Assembly (NCBI GenBank): GCA_011800805.1
Contig: MPNW01000009.1
Coordinates: forward strand, 339,145-403,144
Source of the DNA: Hirudo medicinalis
Taxonomy: Eukaryota > Annelida > Clitellata > Hirudinida > Hirudinidae
Direction of reading: 5' to 3'
Length of the DNA stretch: 64,000 nt
Shown here: positions 38,212-51,544 of the stretch, piece after piece
How positions within the stretch are numbered: position 1 is the first letter of the stretch
How the letters are laid out: each line of letters begins with the position of its first letter
The notes under the pieces: generated by a model
Databases searched by the model: none
Told to the model about the DNA's origin: nothing
What the model saw: only the letters and a program-made list of their open reading frames with translations
Made by a program: the position numbers and the translations under genes

Positions 38212-41200
38212 TTATAATAGTAATAGCTTGTGATAATAAATTATGATAATGTCAGTAACGTTCGCATCACATTGGAAGTATGACTTTAATTATATCTTGA
38301 ATTAGTGTTATTTTCTTGTTATTGGAAGGTTACTTTTAGACCTTATAAATTTTATATTAAATATTATTATATTTGATTCAAATTAGGATATAAGCAATAC
38401 ATTGAATAAATAACACTTTAATGATATATCTGATTCATTTTTCGCACTTTTTATTTCAATTCCAAGGTAATAAATGTCTTGAACTAACCTACAAACATTT
38501 TGTTTTATTAAGGTGCATTTGTAATAATTTAATTGCAACTTACAGCCTAAGATTAGTTCTATCTTTGATGCTATTTCAGAAGAGCTTACTGAAAAGTTGG
38601 ATCGGACAAATGGGATTATTTGTAACTTTTTAATGGTCGCACAGAGAAGCCGACATCTGTTGTGGCGATGTTTGTGTCGTCTGGTTTTGCGATTTGAAAA
38701 TAAGACCGTCAACATTATAGGAAGAGACCCTGCTATTAACTGCATTCTTGCAGTTACGCTATTTCAGAGCCAGCTACGAATCCGACATGTTTCTGTTTAT
38801 ATCGATGCGATGTTTGTTACTTCACTTTGACAACTATTGGGCTTTTTGATAACAACTACTACTTTAAGACAAATTTTTGCCTGACATAAACCGTCCAAAC
38901 CTAAGTTATAAAAAGACTAATGTTTACTTAAATGTTTACTTTTTTCTTCGCTTTCACAATTTATGTGAACCATTAAATAATATTATTTAATAGAGTTATT
39001 CAACACTAAAAAGTATTTTAAGAAAATTTGTAACCATAATTTATTAGGCGTGCAGGTTGGCCGAATGGGTTGCGTTCCTGCGTGCGGCGATAATGGCAAT
39101 AATTGTAATGCGTCGTGTTCGCAACCCAAATTGCACCGCCATGGAGCCCCTACCGAGGTCGCTACATAAATGGTAGATCGATTAAAAAGTGCCTACATCC
39201 TATTCGGATATGCAAGGCACTCAAAAATACAAAAGAAAGTGCGTCTCACTATATTTAATCAGCAGAACACCTCAAAATTAAAATATTAATAAAAACAAAT
39301 TATTAGTAATAACAGTAGTAATGATGATAGCAACTTTAATATCAGAAACTAGATGTCAAGCCAATTTATTTTTCGAGGGCTGCATGAGAAAATCTAAAAA
39401 ATTGAAAGTCTAATTTCAGCTTAAGTCTGGTGAGAATTTTAATGCAAGAATAATTAGCGGCATATCAGTTTGTTTTGCTTATTTAGCAATTATTTCTGTT
39501 GATTAATACTTTCAGCTATTTATTTGACTGCAACAAATGCTTTGAAACAATAGCCATTTAAAGAAATAGTTAGCTACCGAGCATACTGTTCAGTTGAACA
39601 ACAGTGTTCAGTTCTTCATAAAATGTCATAGCAGCTGATGCTCTCAACAATCGTTTCAAGTGATTAAGTTATCCTGGTTGATTTCAAAAGAGTTATCTCG
39701 TCAGTTGAGCGAACTTTCCTTGAAATGGCTTTTACCAAAACTTTGAAGAAACGTTTTAGGCGAGGAAATCAATTGATACCAAGGAATCGCTTCGGAACTT
39801 TACACAAATTCTTGAACTTCTGAATCAGTCCGCGATCTCGCAATTTAGTGTTATTTATAAATTAATTGCTGTAAGTTTTGTCCAATCATATTTTTTTCGA
39901 TGATTCGGCTTTGTGGAACCTTTTTTGCCTGGAAGAGAGACATTCTCAGAATCAATGTTGGATGCTTCGTATTAACATTTGATCATGTCTTACAAATATA
40001 ATGTATTTATCAATGCATCTTTTGATGATTTTATTAATAGCGTTATTATAGTTACTATTATTATTCACAAATTATATTCATTAACATGGAAAAGATTGAA
40101 TCACACATTAAAATATTTTTCGAGATAAAATATCGATTCATAAATGAAATTACTTTTTTTTGCGAATAAATAATTGCTTAAAATCTCTTGGGATTTGATC
40201 ATGTAATCAATGTAATGTCATCTTACAATGTTACTTAGTTTATAATATTATGCAGGAGTAAGATATCCATGTCTGTTAATTTATATAGCTTATATTTAGT
40301 TTCGGATTTAACTTCATAACTATTAATATTCGCAGGAAATGTTCTTTTTGAAATCAAACTGAAACCGCTGAACCAAGAAAAAGTGGTAAAGTCTCTCGGA
40401 AAGAATCTCCTGTCGACGTGTGAAGTGGTTGGATCAGTCGATGGAAACATCCGCATTCAATGGTTGGACCAAAACAAAAGAGAGGTTCTTGAAAACACGG
40501 GGACCACTGGATCTGCAAGGTTGTCATGCTCAAGAGCGGTTTTTACGCAAAATTTTACGAAATAATTTCATCAGATTTAAGTAGAATTTTATAAAATGAT
40601 TTCCGGATACCAGTAGTAATAGCAGCATTTAATGGTGATGATGTAGAGTATACATAGACAAAGATGGACCACGAATAAGGAAACTCTATGTGACCAAAAT
40701 CGAGACGAGGGATGCAGGAAGATATTCGTGCCAAGTTGAAGTCAATAACCAAAAGAAGGAGAAATTCTTCGAGCTTGTACTTTACAGTAAGCATTTCATC
40801 ATGAACTAATCAAATGTTTCAAAACATGTGAAGATATTTCATTTCATCAATTTATTCAAATGCTAAGATATTCAATTTCATCGAATTTTATCAACATTTC
40901 AGAGGAAATAACGTTCGACGATGCTCCCCCGTCTCAGCATCCTCCCGTGCACAGAGACTCAACAATCAGGTGTCAGGTCAGCGGTGAACCAACTCCAGTC
41001 GTATCATGGAAGTTCAACGACACTGTGGCCATTGGAAGTGGTGATTATTTTCGGCGTTAATTTCTGATATGATTTTCACTCAGATTCATTGATAGCTATC
41101 GTATTAAGTATTTACATTATTATTTATTCATTTGATTCTTTAGAATTTCGAGCTGATGAACAAGAGTTCCATTTTTGAACAAACAAATTTTAATATCAAT

Positions 41201-41283
41201 AGCAATTGTGTCAATATTTGACAATATTTGCAACCGTGCAGGTTAACTCAATGGGCTCGCAACCCATTATGCTTGGGCAATGG

Positions 41284-41330
<47 letters not shown>

Positions 41331-44300
41331 GGACAATTGTAGAGCCTTCATATCATCTTAGTTATGCAACGGACTTTAATCAAATAAATAAATAAATAAA
41401 TAAATAAATAGAGCCTTCGCAACCGATTTGTCCTTGAATTTGTCTTATAAGAAATTTAAATGGGCTGACGGTGATGCCAGTTGATTGGATTGCGATGAAA
41501 GCGTGTAAAAGTATTATATTTGAAGAAAGTTGTTGCTGGCAAAAACAGCAGATTAAGAACAACAGTAAGTATTGAATTATCGAGTACTTTTCATTTAAAC
41601 AACAACTCATCCCCAACAACAACGTAGTTTTCCTGCGCTTGAACAACAAGTACAACAAGCACATGGTTAAGGTTCTCTTATTATACTCGTTTTATTTTAG
41701 TTTCAACTGCAACACCAGCAACATTAATAATTCTAAAATAATCAGAACAACTCCTGTTTATAAGTGCATTCTAATGTGGTTTACCATGAACTTGTCAAAT
41801 CATGATTTTCTAAGTTGAGTTTTTAAGTGGAAGGCTGTGGAGAATAAATTATAACAAATAAAAATAATTGATAATAACATTAATATTATTAACATTAATA
41901 TTATTAATTAGCAATAATAATAATAATTATTAATTGATATTAAATTATTATTATAATTAATAATTAGCAATAATTAATATGAAAATTTAGTAAAGAAATA
42001 ACGACAAATATAAATAATGAATTGAAATTAGTACAAGAGCGTGTGAAAACAGAAGGATTCTGAGGTGAACTTTACCTTATTACTTGTAAATTATCCTTAA
42101 AGTTTTCATTGCCAGAACATTTTATGAATTTCTAAAATCAACTATTTAAATCCTGATGAATAAATAAATATTATATATTAATAAATAAATATTATGTTAA
42201 CAGATAACAAATGCAATAAAAAGAATTTATCGAATAATATCAAAAATAACCTAAACTTCTCTCACGAAATGTATTATTGAGACAAATGTCTTTAAGCACA
42301 CAACAGGAGTAAATTCTTTTACGCATTATAAGAATTTATTCTTTCTGAGAGCACTTATTGTTGGGTCACAGATCGTCTTGAGAATATAATATCACATTTT
42401 AAATAAATATTGATAATTAATTGTAACAATTAATGATAATGATAATAATAATAATAATAATACGTATACTAATATAAGTGTAATAACAATAATATTATTT
42501 TTATTGAAATTTACACGCACAAAAAAGGTTAAATATGTTTAGCAACATTTGTCGCCTTCTAAATTCAAACCAAGAGTTAAATATCGTATTTGTAATGAGC
42601 ATCATTTAAACATTTATATTACAAATTATTTCAGAAGGAAAAGGAAGATATTCGATTGAAAAGAAAGGACTGCTGGTGAGGAACATGACGCAGGCTGACA
42701 ACGGTTACTACACGTGCCGAGCAGAAGTTGAAGCTGACGGCAGATACGATGAACGAAGAATTCTCGTAGTCGTCCATGGTTGGGTGTTTCAAACTGCCAC
42801 TTTAATATCACTTCTTGTGATTTGAAGCAATCCTTCTTACTTTTTCTTACTTCGTAATTTCTTACTTTTCCCCTACAGTATTTTGGTGGTTAAAAATGAT
42901 TTTTAACGGTAATTATAGATTGTTGTGAAATAATTTTATGTTAAAATTCTTCCCCAAAATATACTCTGACATGTTAAAGTTGTAAACACAGTACACCTTT
43001 TAAAGTTTTGTCGAAGTATCGCACATTGCTCCCCAACACATCAAATTGGTTTCTGCTTTGACAAGTGCAGTCAATTTCAGGGCGATAATTTAACCAATGT
43101 TCTCAATGAAACCCTAATCCTAGCCAAAGCCATATTTATAACATTAAGAACTTTCTTTATCAAATTTCTGTTACATAGGTTTTCGGTTCATCATCGTTAT
43201 ATGGGTGATCATAATTTTTTTATTGTTAATATTATATATGATGTTATTAATGTTGGCAAGAAATAATAGGACCAAAGAGAAACGGGTTCAGCTTAAATTT
43301 TGAATAGGATTATGAATGATCTGTTCAAATTCAAGAGAAGTGGTCGCTTGTGTTCGTAGACATAAGTGTTACAAAATATTCCCGAACGGAAGTTTCATAA
43401 TCGCAAAGAATTTGTAAAGAAAGAGCTGAAGTTTTTAGAAAATACTTGATCGAAATAAAATGTCCACATAAGAAAATCGGAACTTTTGAACAACTCCATG
43501 TATTTTTCGAGGTTTTTCTTGAGAATCAGGACCAAGTTTAAAGGAACGAGTTAATAAGATACTCATAATAAGATGCCCATATTTGAAGATCTGTTTCGTG
43601 CCGATACATTGATTTGATTATTCCTCTTGTTAATGTGTCGATATTTATAACTTGCATGGGAACCATTTCTTTCAGTTATTAGAATTAATAATCGAATAAC
43701 AAAGCAAACAAGAACAAAGATGAATGACCATGCAACAAACGTGTCCTAAAAAAGAGTAAATTCATTAAATTCGTATAGTTGAATTTTTTTTTGGTTGCAT
43801 TTTTATTTCATTCGTTCATCATCGTCTCTTCAGTTCCTCCAAAAGTAACAAAATCCATCGGTCAAATAAATGGCACAGAAGGAGAACTGGCAGTTATTTC
43901 CTGCAATGCATCAGGTTTTCCGCGTCCTCTCTTCAAGTTTTCAAAGGTATTAATAAATAAATAAATAATATTCATTTATTAGCCATTCAATTACGCAAAA
44001 ACTTGTCATTCAGGATGAGAAAGATCTTCAATCGAGCGAAAGAATTAAAATTGAAGTTGAATCAGGCAGAGTTACCTTTCAAAACCTCGTCAAAGCAGAC
44101 GAAGGACAATACACCTGCAAGGCATCGAATGACGTTGGCGAAAACGTCGGCAAAGGATCACTAAAAGTATTCGGTTGGTCTTTGACGAACAGAAATCACG
44201 AATTGCAATATCAGTAGAATTTGTAATTGAATACTTCTCTCGAATAAAATCATTTGTCGTAAACATTTACGTTGACGGTGTTAAATACGTTCCAGTGACT

Positions 44301-47300
44301 CCAAAGATCACTGAATATCGCAACATCACGAAAAACGAACAGGATACTGGAGTTGTAACTTGCAGGTCACAAGGCGATCCAAATCCAAGCATGTCATTTA
44401 GAAAAGAAGGACAACGGGATGATTATAAGTTGGGATCGAATGTAAGAAAAACAATTGTTTGAATACAATAACAAATATATAATCAAATGTATTAAAAATG
44501 TCGACATCTTAATTTTTTGAGTTGAACTTTCCCATGCGTTCAAGACTTAATAATACGTTCTATATTTGCTTAAGAAAGTGATTTTTATAGAAATTTCATT
44601 TGGATTTGTTGAACCTCGAATTTAACAAATCCAGGAAGGTGGAAGAATCACAGTGACTCAGAAGTCTCCAGGACATTTGGAATTGGTTATTAGAAAATTA
44701 GGACCTTCAGATAGAGCTGGTTACCACTGCTTGTCAAAGAACAGTGTTGGTTCAGACGAAGTACTGGGATTCCTGGACGTACAATGTTTGATTTTTTTTC
44801 TTTTTTAGAGAAAAGTAAAAGTTGTAACATTTCGCCTCAAAGAATTTTATCTTAAAATTTTTTATTTTTATAAAGACAAGCCAAGATTTTCAATGGGTCA
44901 AATAAGCACGTCACACAGCTGGGTCGGGAGAGTCCATAACGTTACCTGTTCAGTGGAAGCGAATCCTGCAGCAGTCATCCAGTGGATCAGGTACGACAGA
45001 ATTCTTGAGAACAACGACACCTACAGAATATTCCCCATGACCGAAAATAGCAGCCTTCAGGTAGACATTTCCTTAATGCTTCATTTAATTTTCTGATAAA
45101 TGAATAGAAGTAGCCAATTATAAGACATAAAAACACGGAAAATAAAAAAATAATAGAAGAGTGAGAGACACAATGAAATGAAATGAACGGAGTAAAAAAA
45201 AACTTTCTAAAAATTATGAATGCTGAGTCTTTGAAAGGCAATTAGATGTTACATTGCTCAATATTTATGAAACATTCCATATTTTTTATTAGAAATATTT
45301 TAAACATAACATGCAATATATGCACACTTTAATGTAATTACATGCGAAATATATTTTTTATAATATATATCAGATTGACTTTTTAAACGGTATGAAAACA
45401 AAAAATTTATAATTTTTAGATCCGAGTTAAAGATGGTGACAAGAACTGGATCTATGGAGACTACCACTGTTTGGCCAAAAACAGTAAAGGGGAAAGCAGG
45501 CACACTGTTAAACTTTTGAAGGCCGGTGAGTAGTAACTAATTAGAAATATGTTTATTTGTAAATAAATTTGTTTGAAGTATACTTTAAAATAACGAGGTT
45601 TTTTGAAAAATATATTTCTCGCATTATTTAATAATTCTTATTTATTTTTCGGATGACCAGACGTTCCTGAGAAACCAAAGGTGGCTCTGATAGAATCGAC
45701 GGCCAACACTTTAACTTTACGCCTAACTCCTCCCCTTAACAACGGAGGGATGGAAGTGATAGGGTACCGAGTGGAACTTAACAACACCGCTTACGATTAT
45801 TCCACCATCAGTTCGTATCCGAATTAAAAAAATAATTATTTGAGTAATTTTTGAAAAATTTTCTTTAACTGCTTTTAATAGACGTTTGTGTTTATCTTCA
45901 ATTTTATGCTTAAGTGAACGAATATTGTTAGATAAATGGAACCATTTTTTTTTTATCACAACAGCTGATCACCACAAGAAGAATCACACCCACTTACACC
46001 GTCAGTAATAAACGATTATGAAATAATCTTATAGACTTATGAAATAATTACGAGCATTGATTTTATTAAAAATATTTTTCAGACGACAATTCATGGAACA
46101 AACAGCACGCCACCTTCAATCGATCTGGTTATTATCGATTACTATCGAATATTATATTATAACATTTACACGATAATGCATTTTGAATTCAATGATTTCA
46201 GTTGCTGATGTAAAGATTGAAAATCTGAAACCCAGAACGAGATACACGTTCAGAATAATGGCCAAAAACGAGGTCGGGGCTGGTCTGTCTGCTGACTTCG
46301 ATGCAACCACGGCAGATAAATGTACTCGGTCAAGTTGAACATTGCACTCTTGTGCTGATATCATTTCTAGAACTTTTAATTTATTTAATTATTAAAATTG
46401 TTGCTTATTAAATTGAATAAAAATATGCTTTATTGAATAATTTTAAATGGAATTATTTTTACTTGAAGCCAAGCCCTTCCCAATTCATATTAATTCGCCG
46501 GTGCTAAGCAGCAACTCCTACCAATACAAACTCATGTGGGACAAACCCAAGACTGGAGGCTTCCCTATAAGCGAATACGAAATCAAATTCCGAAAGGTGT
46601 TAAGTAATTTTGAGTGACAAATGATTAATTGTACAATAACAATGTATTTGACTTGCGAAGTTTTGTATTTAAAATTAAGAAAAGTTGAATGGACCTTTGA
46701 AGGCCGCAGTTCAAGCAAATCCAGAAGGTACATTGAGTGAAATTGATCAACAAGGAGGATCACCAGGTGGTTGGTCGGTCTTGACTCACAGGGATGACCC
46801 CGATGAACCATCATTGTCCCATGTCATCACCGGCCTTGAGCCCCTCACGACATACGAGGTTGTGATTTATGCCCACAACCAACTGGGAAGGTCCGAAGCT
46901 GGGCGAATGTACAAATTCAGAACAAACGAAGGTTGGTTGTTTGGTCTTTCGAAGTATAAAACGACATTTGTAACGTTTTGCATGAGTTGTTGGCATGTTA
47001 ATTTAATGATAAATATACTTCCTTCCTTGGTATGTCACTTCCGATCGAGATCCAAGTATTTCCATAAAAATCCTTGTCATTTTGGTCTACTTTCCTAAGC
47101 ACGCCTATCTTTCCACAGCCAATTCCGGCCAGTCTGTTCAATCAATACACATACCTGATATTCTTCAGTATGTATGCAATCAAGTGATTATTATTGTTAT
47201 TGTTATTACTATCATTAGGATTTTTTCTTCCCATCCCTTTTCGTGGATAAATAATTTTATTTATAAAATTAATTGATCTTTTCGACATCTTTTAAGCTCA

Positions 47301-50247
47301 ATTTTCCCCACAACCACAGACCTTCCAATCCTTCTCCAATATTTTTCCTTGTCTAAAATTCGCATATTACTTTTTGGGATCTCATGCTCTAATAACACTC
47401 TTTAAGCTGTGAATGTGTCCGCTTCAGACCCGCCTTTCTCAAATGTCCAATGCTATTTAGATAGTGTAATTGCATGTTAACAACTCTGCATACGTTTGCG
47501 CTGCGAAATGAGGGCAAAGTATTTGGCTTTTATGAATATATAAATACTGAAAATCATGATTAAATATTTATTTTATTATTTATTTAGAGTACTTGTTTTT
47601 TTCTTTTTAGTTCGAATTGGTTCGTCATCTCGAGCCAGCGTATCACGCTATATTCAAGTTCATTCGCTTCTCCAACTAGGCATTTCCCTACTTTGTTTCA
47701 AGAAGTAGCCAGATGTTTTGTTTTAATTTATTTTTCTGAAGAAACAGTTTGTTATCGTTGTGCGATTGTTGTCCAGCATGAACAAATATAATGACTCTGC
47801 AATGTTTATACCTAATGTTGAATGTCAAAACACTTTTCGTGAACTGGTATAAAAAAAAAGATTCTTTGTTTGTCAAATCAGTTAACGTTTTTTGATTAAC
47901 GTCGACATAATTTGATGCAGTCAATGAAATGTTGTCTCAACCTATTTAGATAGATGTCGGCTTGAATTTTTTGGAACTTAGCGAAATACATTGCATTGAA
48001 TCTTAAATGAGAACTTGCACACTGGGCTTGTTTCGGTTAGAATTTTGTTTCTGAGAGTTTAGATTTAGAAACTTGATTTTATTGCCGCACAAATTCCTTC
48101 TAATGCGTAACGCTTGACGTGTGTGTCGGCTTTGACATGAATCAGATTGCGATTTCATTTAGTTTTTGGATATTTTTCTCTGCATTTAAAATCTTATTGT
48201 GTCTTTCTGTCTAATAACAATTTCCAATTATTTTGCTTGTAGAATTATAGAATTTGCTCAAAAGTGAAATAATAGTAAAATGTCAATCTTTCATCAAAAT
48301 ATAAAACGTAAAAGGTTAAGAAATCGGTAGGACAAACAATAATTCAAATCTTCAGATGAATGAATTACAAAATAACTAAGGAATGAGACTTGCAAACTCA
48401 TTAAATTTCGGGGCGTTAAAATTAGCTTTGAAATGGATAATGTGTGTTGAATTATTTATTCCTCAAAACGTTTCTTAATTGAAAATATGATAAAAATTAA
48501 TAATATTGCTAAGTTGTCTCGAATATTCTGTAATGAATACAAAATCTGTCTTAAAAAATAAAGGTTTAGAAGACAAAAGTTATAAATATAAAAGTTGAAA
48601 AAGTTTCTGCACCCAGTTACTGAGGTGGATCTCATCTTGGCATCACGTAACTCTGTTGGCATTGGTTTGGTTTTGTTGACAACAATCAGCATTTTTCTGC
48701 TCATTCTCATCGTAATCGACATTTCCTGCTACTTCTTAAATGGCTGCGGATTGACCATGTTCGTTTGCGTCCGTTTCTGTGACAGAACCAATCCTATCTC
48801 CAAGAAACGCCATCAGCAATTACAGACCAACGTTGAATCTACGTGGGTTGTTCATAGTTTTTAATTAGCGAACAATGTGATCCACTTCTCAACTTATCTT
48901 TTGAAGACATTGCAACGTTCAAACAAGTCCATCTTTCATCGAAGAGAATTGCGAAATGACAACCAGGAGCAACATTCCTGGTGCACCTGAATTTCAGCCA
49001 AGAGAGATTGCAAAGTAGGTCTGAAGAAGTGTGTGAGGGATTTCATTAAATCATCCTTTCCTACACTTTTTCAAGTTCAGTGCCACTCGGTCCCAAACCA
49101 GACAGACGAAGCGTTTTGAGTCAAGGAGATGAACGATGGAAGGATGTCGTGGAGGAGCTGGAGAAGGAATTGAAGTGACTTTTTACTACAATTTCTATGA
49201 TTACGCATATAAATGCGCTATATTTCTAAATCTTAGTGAATAGGAATAACATAGAATACAAGCTTTTGAGACGAGGCTCTGAACCAATTCTATCGCAATT
49301 CTCGAAAGCACTTGAGGAGCTTGCGAACAATTCGAATTGCAGATACTTTATCGAAAGAATGCAACCACATAAACAATACATTGAGTCTAATAACGAGCAT
49401 CAGAATGATCCAATTGCTTTGAATTGAATTTAATTACTAATGAATTACTGAGTGGTACTGAGTGGATGTATTTTTCATGCGAAATTTAATTTAAAATCGA
49501 ATGATCTTAAAGTCATCAATAAGCAGGAAAACGTTTGGGATAAACGCAGAACTATGTTATTGAATCAGATGTTTGGTTCCATTTTATTCATATTTACGGT
49601 TGTTCAACATCAAACTCTAATGAGACCTTTCCCCCGACGTTTTTCCTTAGATTAGAAGGATTGTTCTGGAGCTAAATCAAATTCTAATTGGTTCTTCCAG
49701 AAAAATAAAATAAAGCTGCAAATATTGCAGGAACAAATTGTTCGAAAGAAAACAAACAGAAACAACGAGGTCGAAGGAGTTGGTGAAGAGGCTCAGTGCT
49801 CTCGAGAAACAGTCCAACCACGGGACGAATGAGAGTGGTTTTGTCTCAGAGAAGGCCACACCAGAAGGGATGCTTACCATCGATACCAGTAGTTTGATCG
49901 GAAATGCTTCTAAACCTGAGGCAGAAAAAGAAACTTCGAAAGGCATTGAAAACTTAATTGCGATAAAAGACGACGATGATAAACCTGTAGAAATAAAATT
50001 AGTTGATCTGAGTGATGATGATGATGGAGTACAAGACGAAGTTGCTTTTTCCGAACATGAAAAGTGCAAAGATTCAAGCAACTCCAATGAGAAGCCATTA
50101 ATCGATGTGGACAACTCACCATTTCAGACATGCGGTTCAACTGCTCCGAAACAAGAACTTTTTTCTAAAAAGGTCGTGAGTGTATTAGAAATGCTTAAAA
50201 ATCGTTTCAAATCACTTAACTCAAGAAACTTTTCAGGTTTCGTTTGA
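37824..50247 (+). CDS. NCAM: NCAM-like cell adhesion molecule (5 Ig + 2 FN3 + TM)
   Basis: Surface homophilic adhesion receptor of the NCAM/Fasciclin 2 family. Exon 1 (37824-37884) encodes a signal peptide (MTHSWSLQFFWLLECFCFF). Ig1: 40336-40519 + 40647-40786. Ig2: 40903-41040 + 42635-42778. Ig3: 43834-43946 + 44014-44173. Ig4: 44296-44441 + 44635-44785. Ig5: 44876-45060 + 45420-45525. FN3-1: 45661-45810, 45965-46000, 46083-46127, 46202-46321. FN3-2: 46469-46596, 46686-46931. All five Ig domains keep both cysteines (for example AVISCNASG and GQYTCKASN). A linker exon (47119-about 47172) precedes the TM exon 48604-48842, whose IVIDISCYFLNGCGL closely matches vertebrate NCAM. Tail exons 48928-49014 and 49076-49174 lead to two alternative last exons, 49244-49427 or 49731-50247. 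The linker-TM join is the least certain. Confidence 0.92.
38158..38213. repeat. AAT microsatellite in NCAM intron 1
   Basis: About 18 perfect AAT/ATA units. The surrounding 2.4-kb intron also holds a SINE at 39050 and no other supported feature. Confidence 0.9.
39050..39240 (+). repeat. tRNA-derived SINE (family 2)
   Basis: Starts GTGCAGGTTGGCCGAATGGG (A-box region TGGCCGAATGG), with B-box-like TGTTCGCAACCC about 50 bp on, then a shared body ending GCAAGGCACTCAAAAATACA. It aligns over its 5' half with 52998-53170. Confidence 0.7.
41237..41410 (+). repeat. composite: SINE family 2 fragment, TA microsatellite, SINE family 1 tail
   Basis: CCGTGCAGGTTAACTCAATGGG with CGCAACCC (truncated family 2 head) is followed by about 22 TA units (41286-41328), then by CATCTTAGTTATGCAACGG and AAAT repeats to 41410 (family 1 tail). 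All in the NCAM intron after the first half of Ig2. The rest of that intron (to 42634) is AT-rich with no feature seen. Confidence 0.65.
49244..49427 (+). other. alternative last exon A of the NCAM-like gene (short tail)
   Basis: Acceptor ...GTGAATAG joins in phase 2 to the exon ending 49174, giving KNNIEYKLLRRG and ending DPIALN-stop after about 61 residues. It competes with the exon at 49731, which is also phase 2. Confidence 0.65.
49731..50247 (+). other. alternative last exon B of the NCAM-like gene (long acidic tail)
   Basis: Acceptor AATATTGCAG is strong. In phase 2 it gives KNKLFERKQTETTRSKEL and about 170 residues including a DDDD-rich segment (VDLSDDDDGV). AATAAA occurs at 50280, just past the stop. 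Confidence 0.7.
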
Positions 50248-50791
50248 CGACTCTAACATCATAATAGTGGGGAAAATGGAATAAACAAAGCACAACTTCA
50301 CATCTGGGTTTTGTAAATAGACACGACGACAACATTTGAACAGATTCGCTGGACCAAAGTAAATCTCAGAATTGCAAGAATCGGGCAACTTTCGCTTGAA
50401 AACGATGTCCATGAAATCCTAGCCAGCAACTCCTGAAAACTGCTCTGGTATCATGTTTTAGATTGTGGAAATTTTTCATTCTCAATAACAAATTCTTCAA
50501 GTAGGAGTAGTTAGTTGTGTTATTGGTGTCTCCATTTGATGAACCTAAATCTAATAAATGTATGAAGATTTCTACTTGAAATGTGAGGATAAGCTTGAAT
50601 TAACATCGCATGTCTGTTGATTTATTACCGCTGACAATGGTTCTGTTTCCTGATTTCTAAACCCTGATTTCTAGCTGTTCAACTGAACTAATGAATAACC
50701 TATCGAGTGCTAATTTTTTATTGACAGCGATGTTATTGACACTGATAATTCACAGCTGAATGTATTTTTGTCTCAACATATGAGAAATAGT

Positions 50792-51471
50792 CTAAGCAGT
50801 ACTGCTGTTTTGTTTTTCTGTCTTGATTATATGGATGGGGCCGTAACCATCTTCACCCTCATCGGAATTACTGCCATCTCTCGCTTCGTTCGTGTTTAGA
50901 GCAGGGTTGTCGTAGCTAGTTGGGTGAGCGCTGGCAATGACAGTAACCGTAGAAGTGGCAGGTCTGGTTTGGTGATGCTGGTGTTGATGAAATTCCACAA
51001 CGCTTCCCGAAACGCACTTGTCCATGGTGAAGAGTTCGGAGGGAGAACTGGCAAAGCTTTGACCACTAGTGGAACTTAAAAGTCCCATGGTACTTTGAGG
51101 CAGTAAGCCGGTATAGAGCCCACCATCTCTTGCCGTTGACTGCTTCGCTTGATAAATGGAGGCTTGCTGTTTACTGTAAAATATCGTCATGCAATCACGT
51201 GATCGTTTAACTTCAATAATGTATTATCGTCAAGCATCAATAATGACAGAATATCGATCACCTCGCAAATCTGCTAAGAAGAGCCACCGTAAAAAGCATT
51301 ATTATCAAAAGTCCAAGGAGTCCGAAGCCACCGGCGATTGCAGCTACAGCAGCCACTGAAGCCATTTAACGAACAAATTCAGTCCTATTCAGGAAATAAA
51401 GCCTTAAATGTTTAATTTTAAATGTTGCTCACCGTTTGATGGCTCAGGCAATGTTCCAATCATGTTCAAAA
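50792..51471 (-). CDS. unidentified single-pass membrane protein
   Basis: Exons 51471-51433, 51355-51262 and 51173-50792 join in phase. If translation starts at the ATG in the first (MIGTLPEPSN), the protein is about 168 residues: a short outside segment, a membrane helix (GGFGLLGLLIIMLFTVALL), then a 130-residue Ser/Thr-rich cytoplasmic tail. The tail has a His/Gln run (FHQHQHHQ), an NPxL-like motif (SYDNPALN) that could recruit PTB or endocytic adaptors, and an acidic block (NSDEGEDGYG). An upstream exon ending near 51544 could be 5' UTR or could extend a larger ectodomain. It converges on the NCAM-like gene (545 bp between stops). Family not recognised. Confidence 0.6.
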
Positions 51472-51544
51472 CTAAAGAATATAATTCGTGTTTTTATAAG
51501 TAATATAAGTATATCACAAATATTTGCCTATATTTTACCTACCT

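Noticed and set aside
38383..38830. Overlapping frames in NCAM intron 1 on both strands
   Set aside because: Intronic, AT-rich, no domain recognised; likely chance.
49236..49427. Separate small gene starting MNRNNIEYK
   Set aside because: It joins in phase to the NCAM tail exon and is better explained as an alternative last exon.
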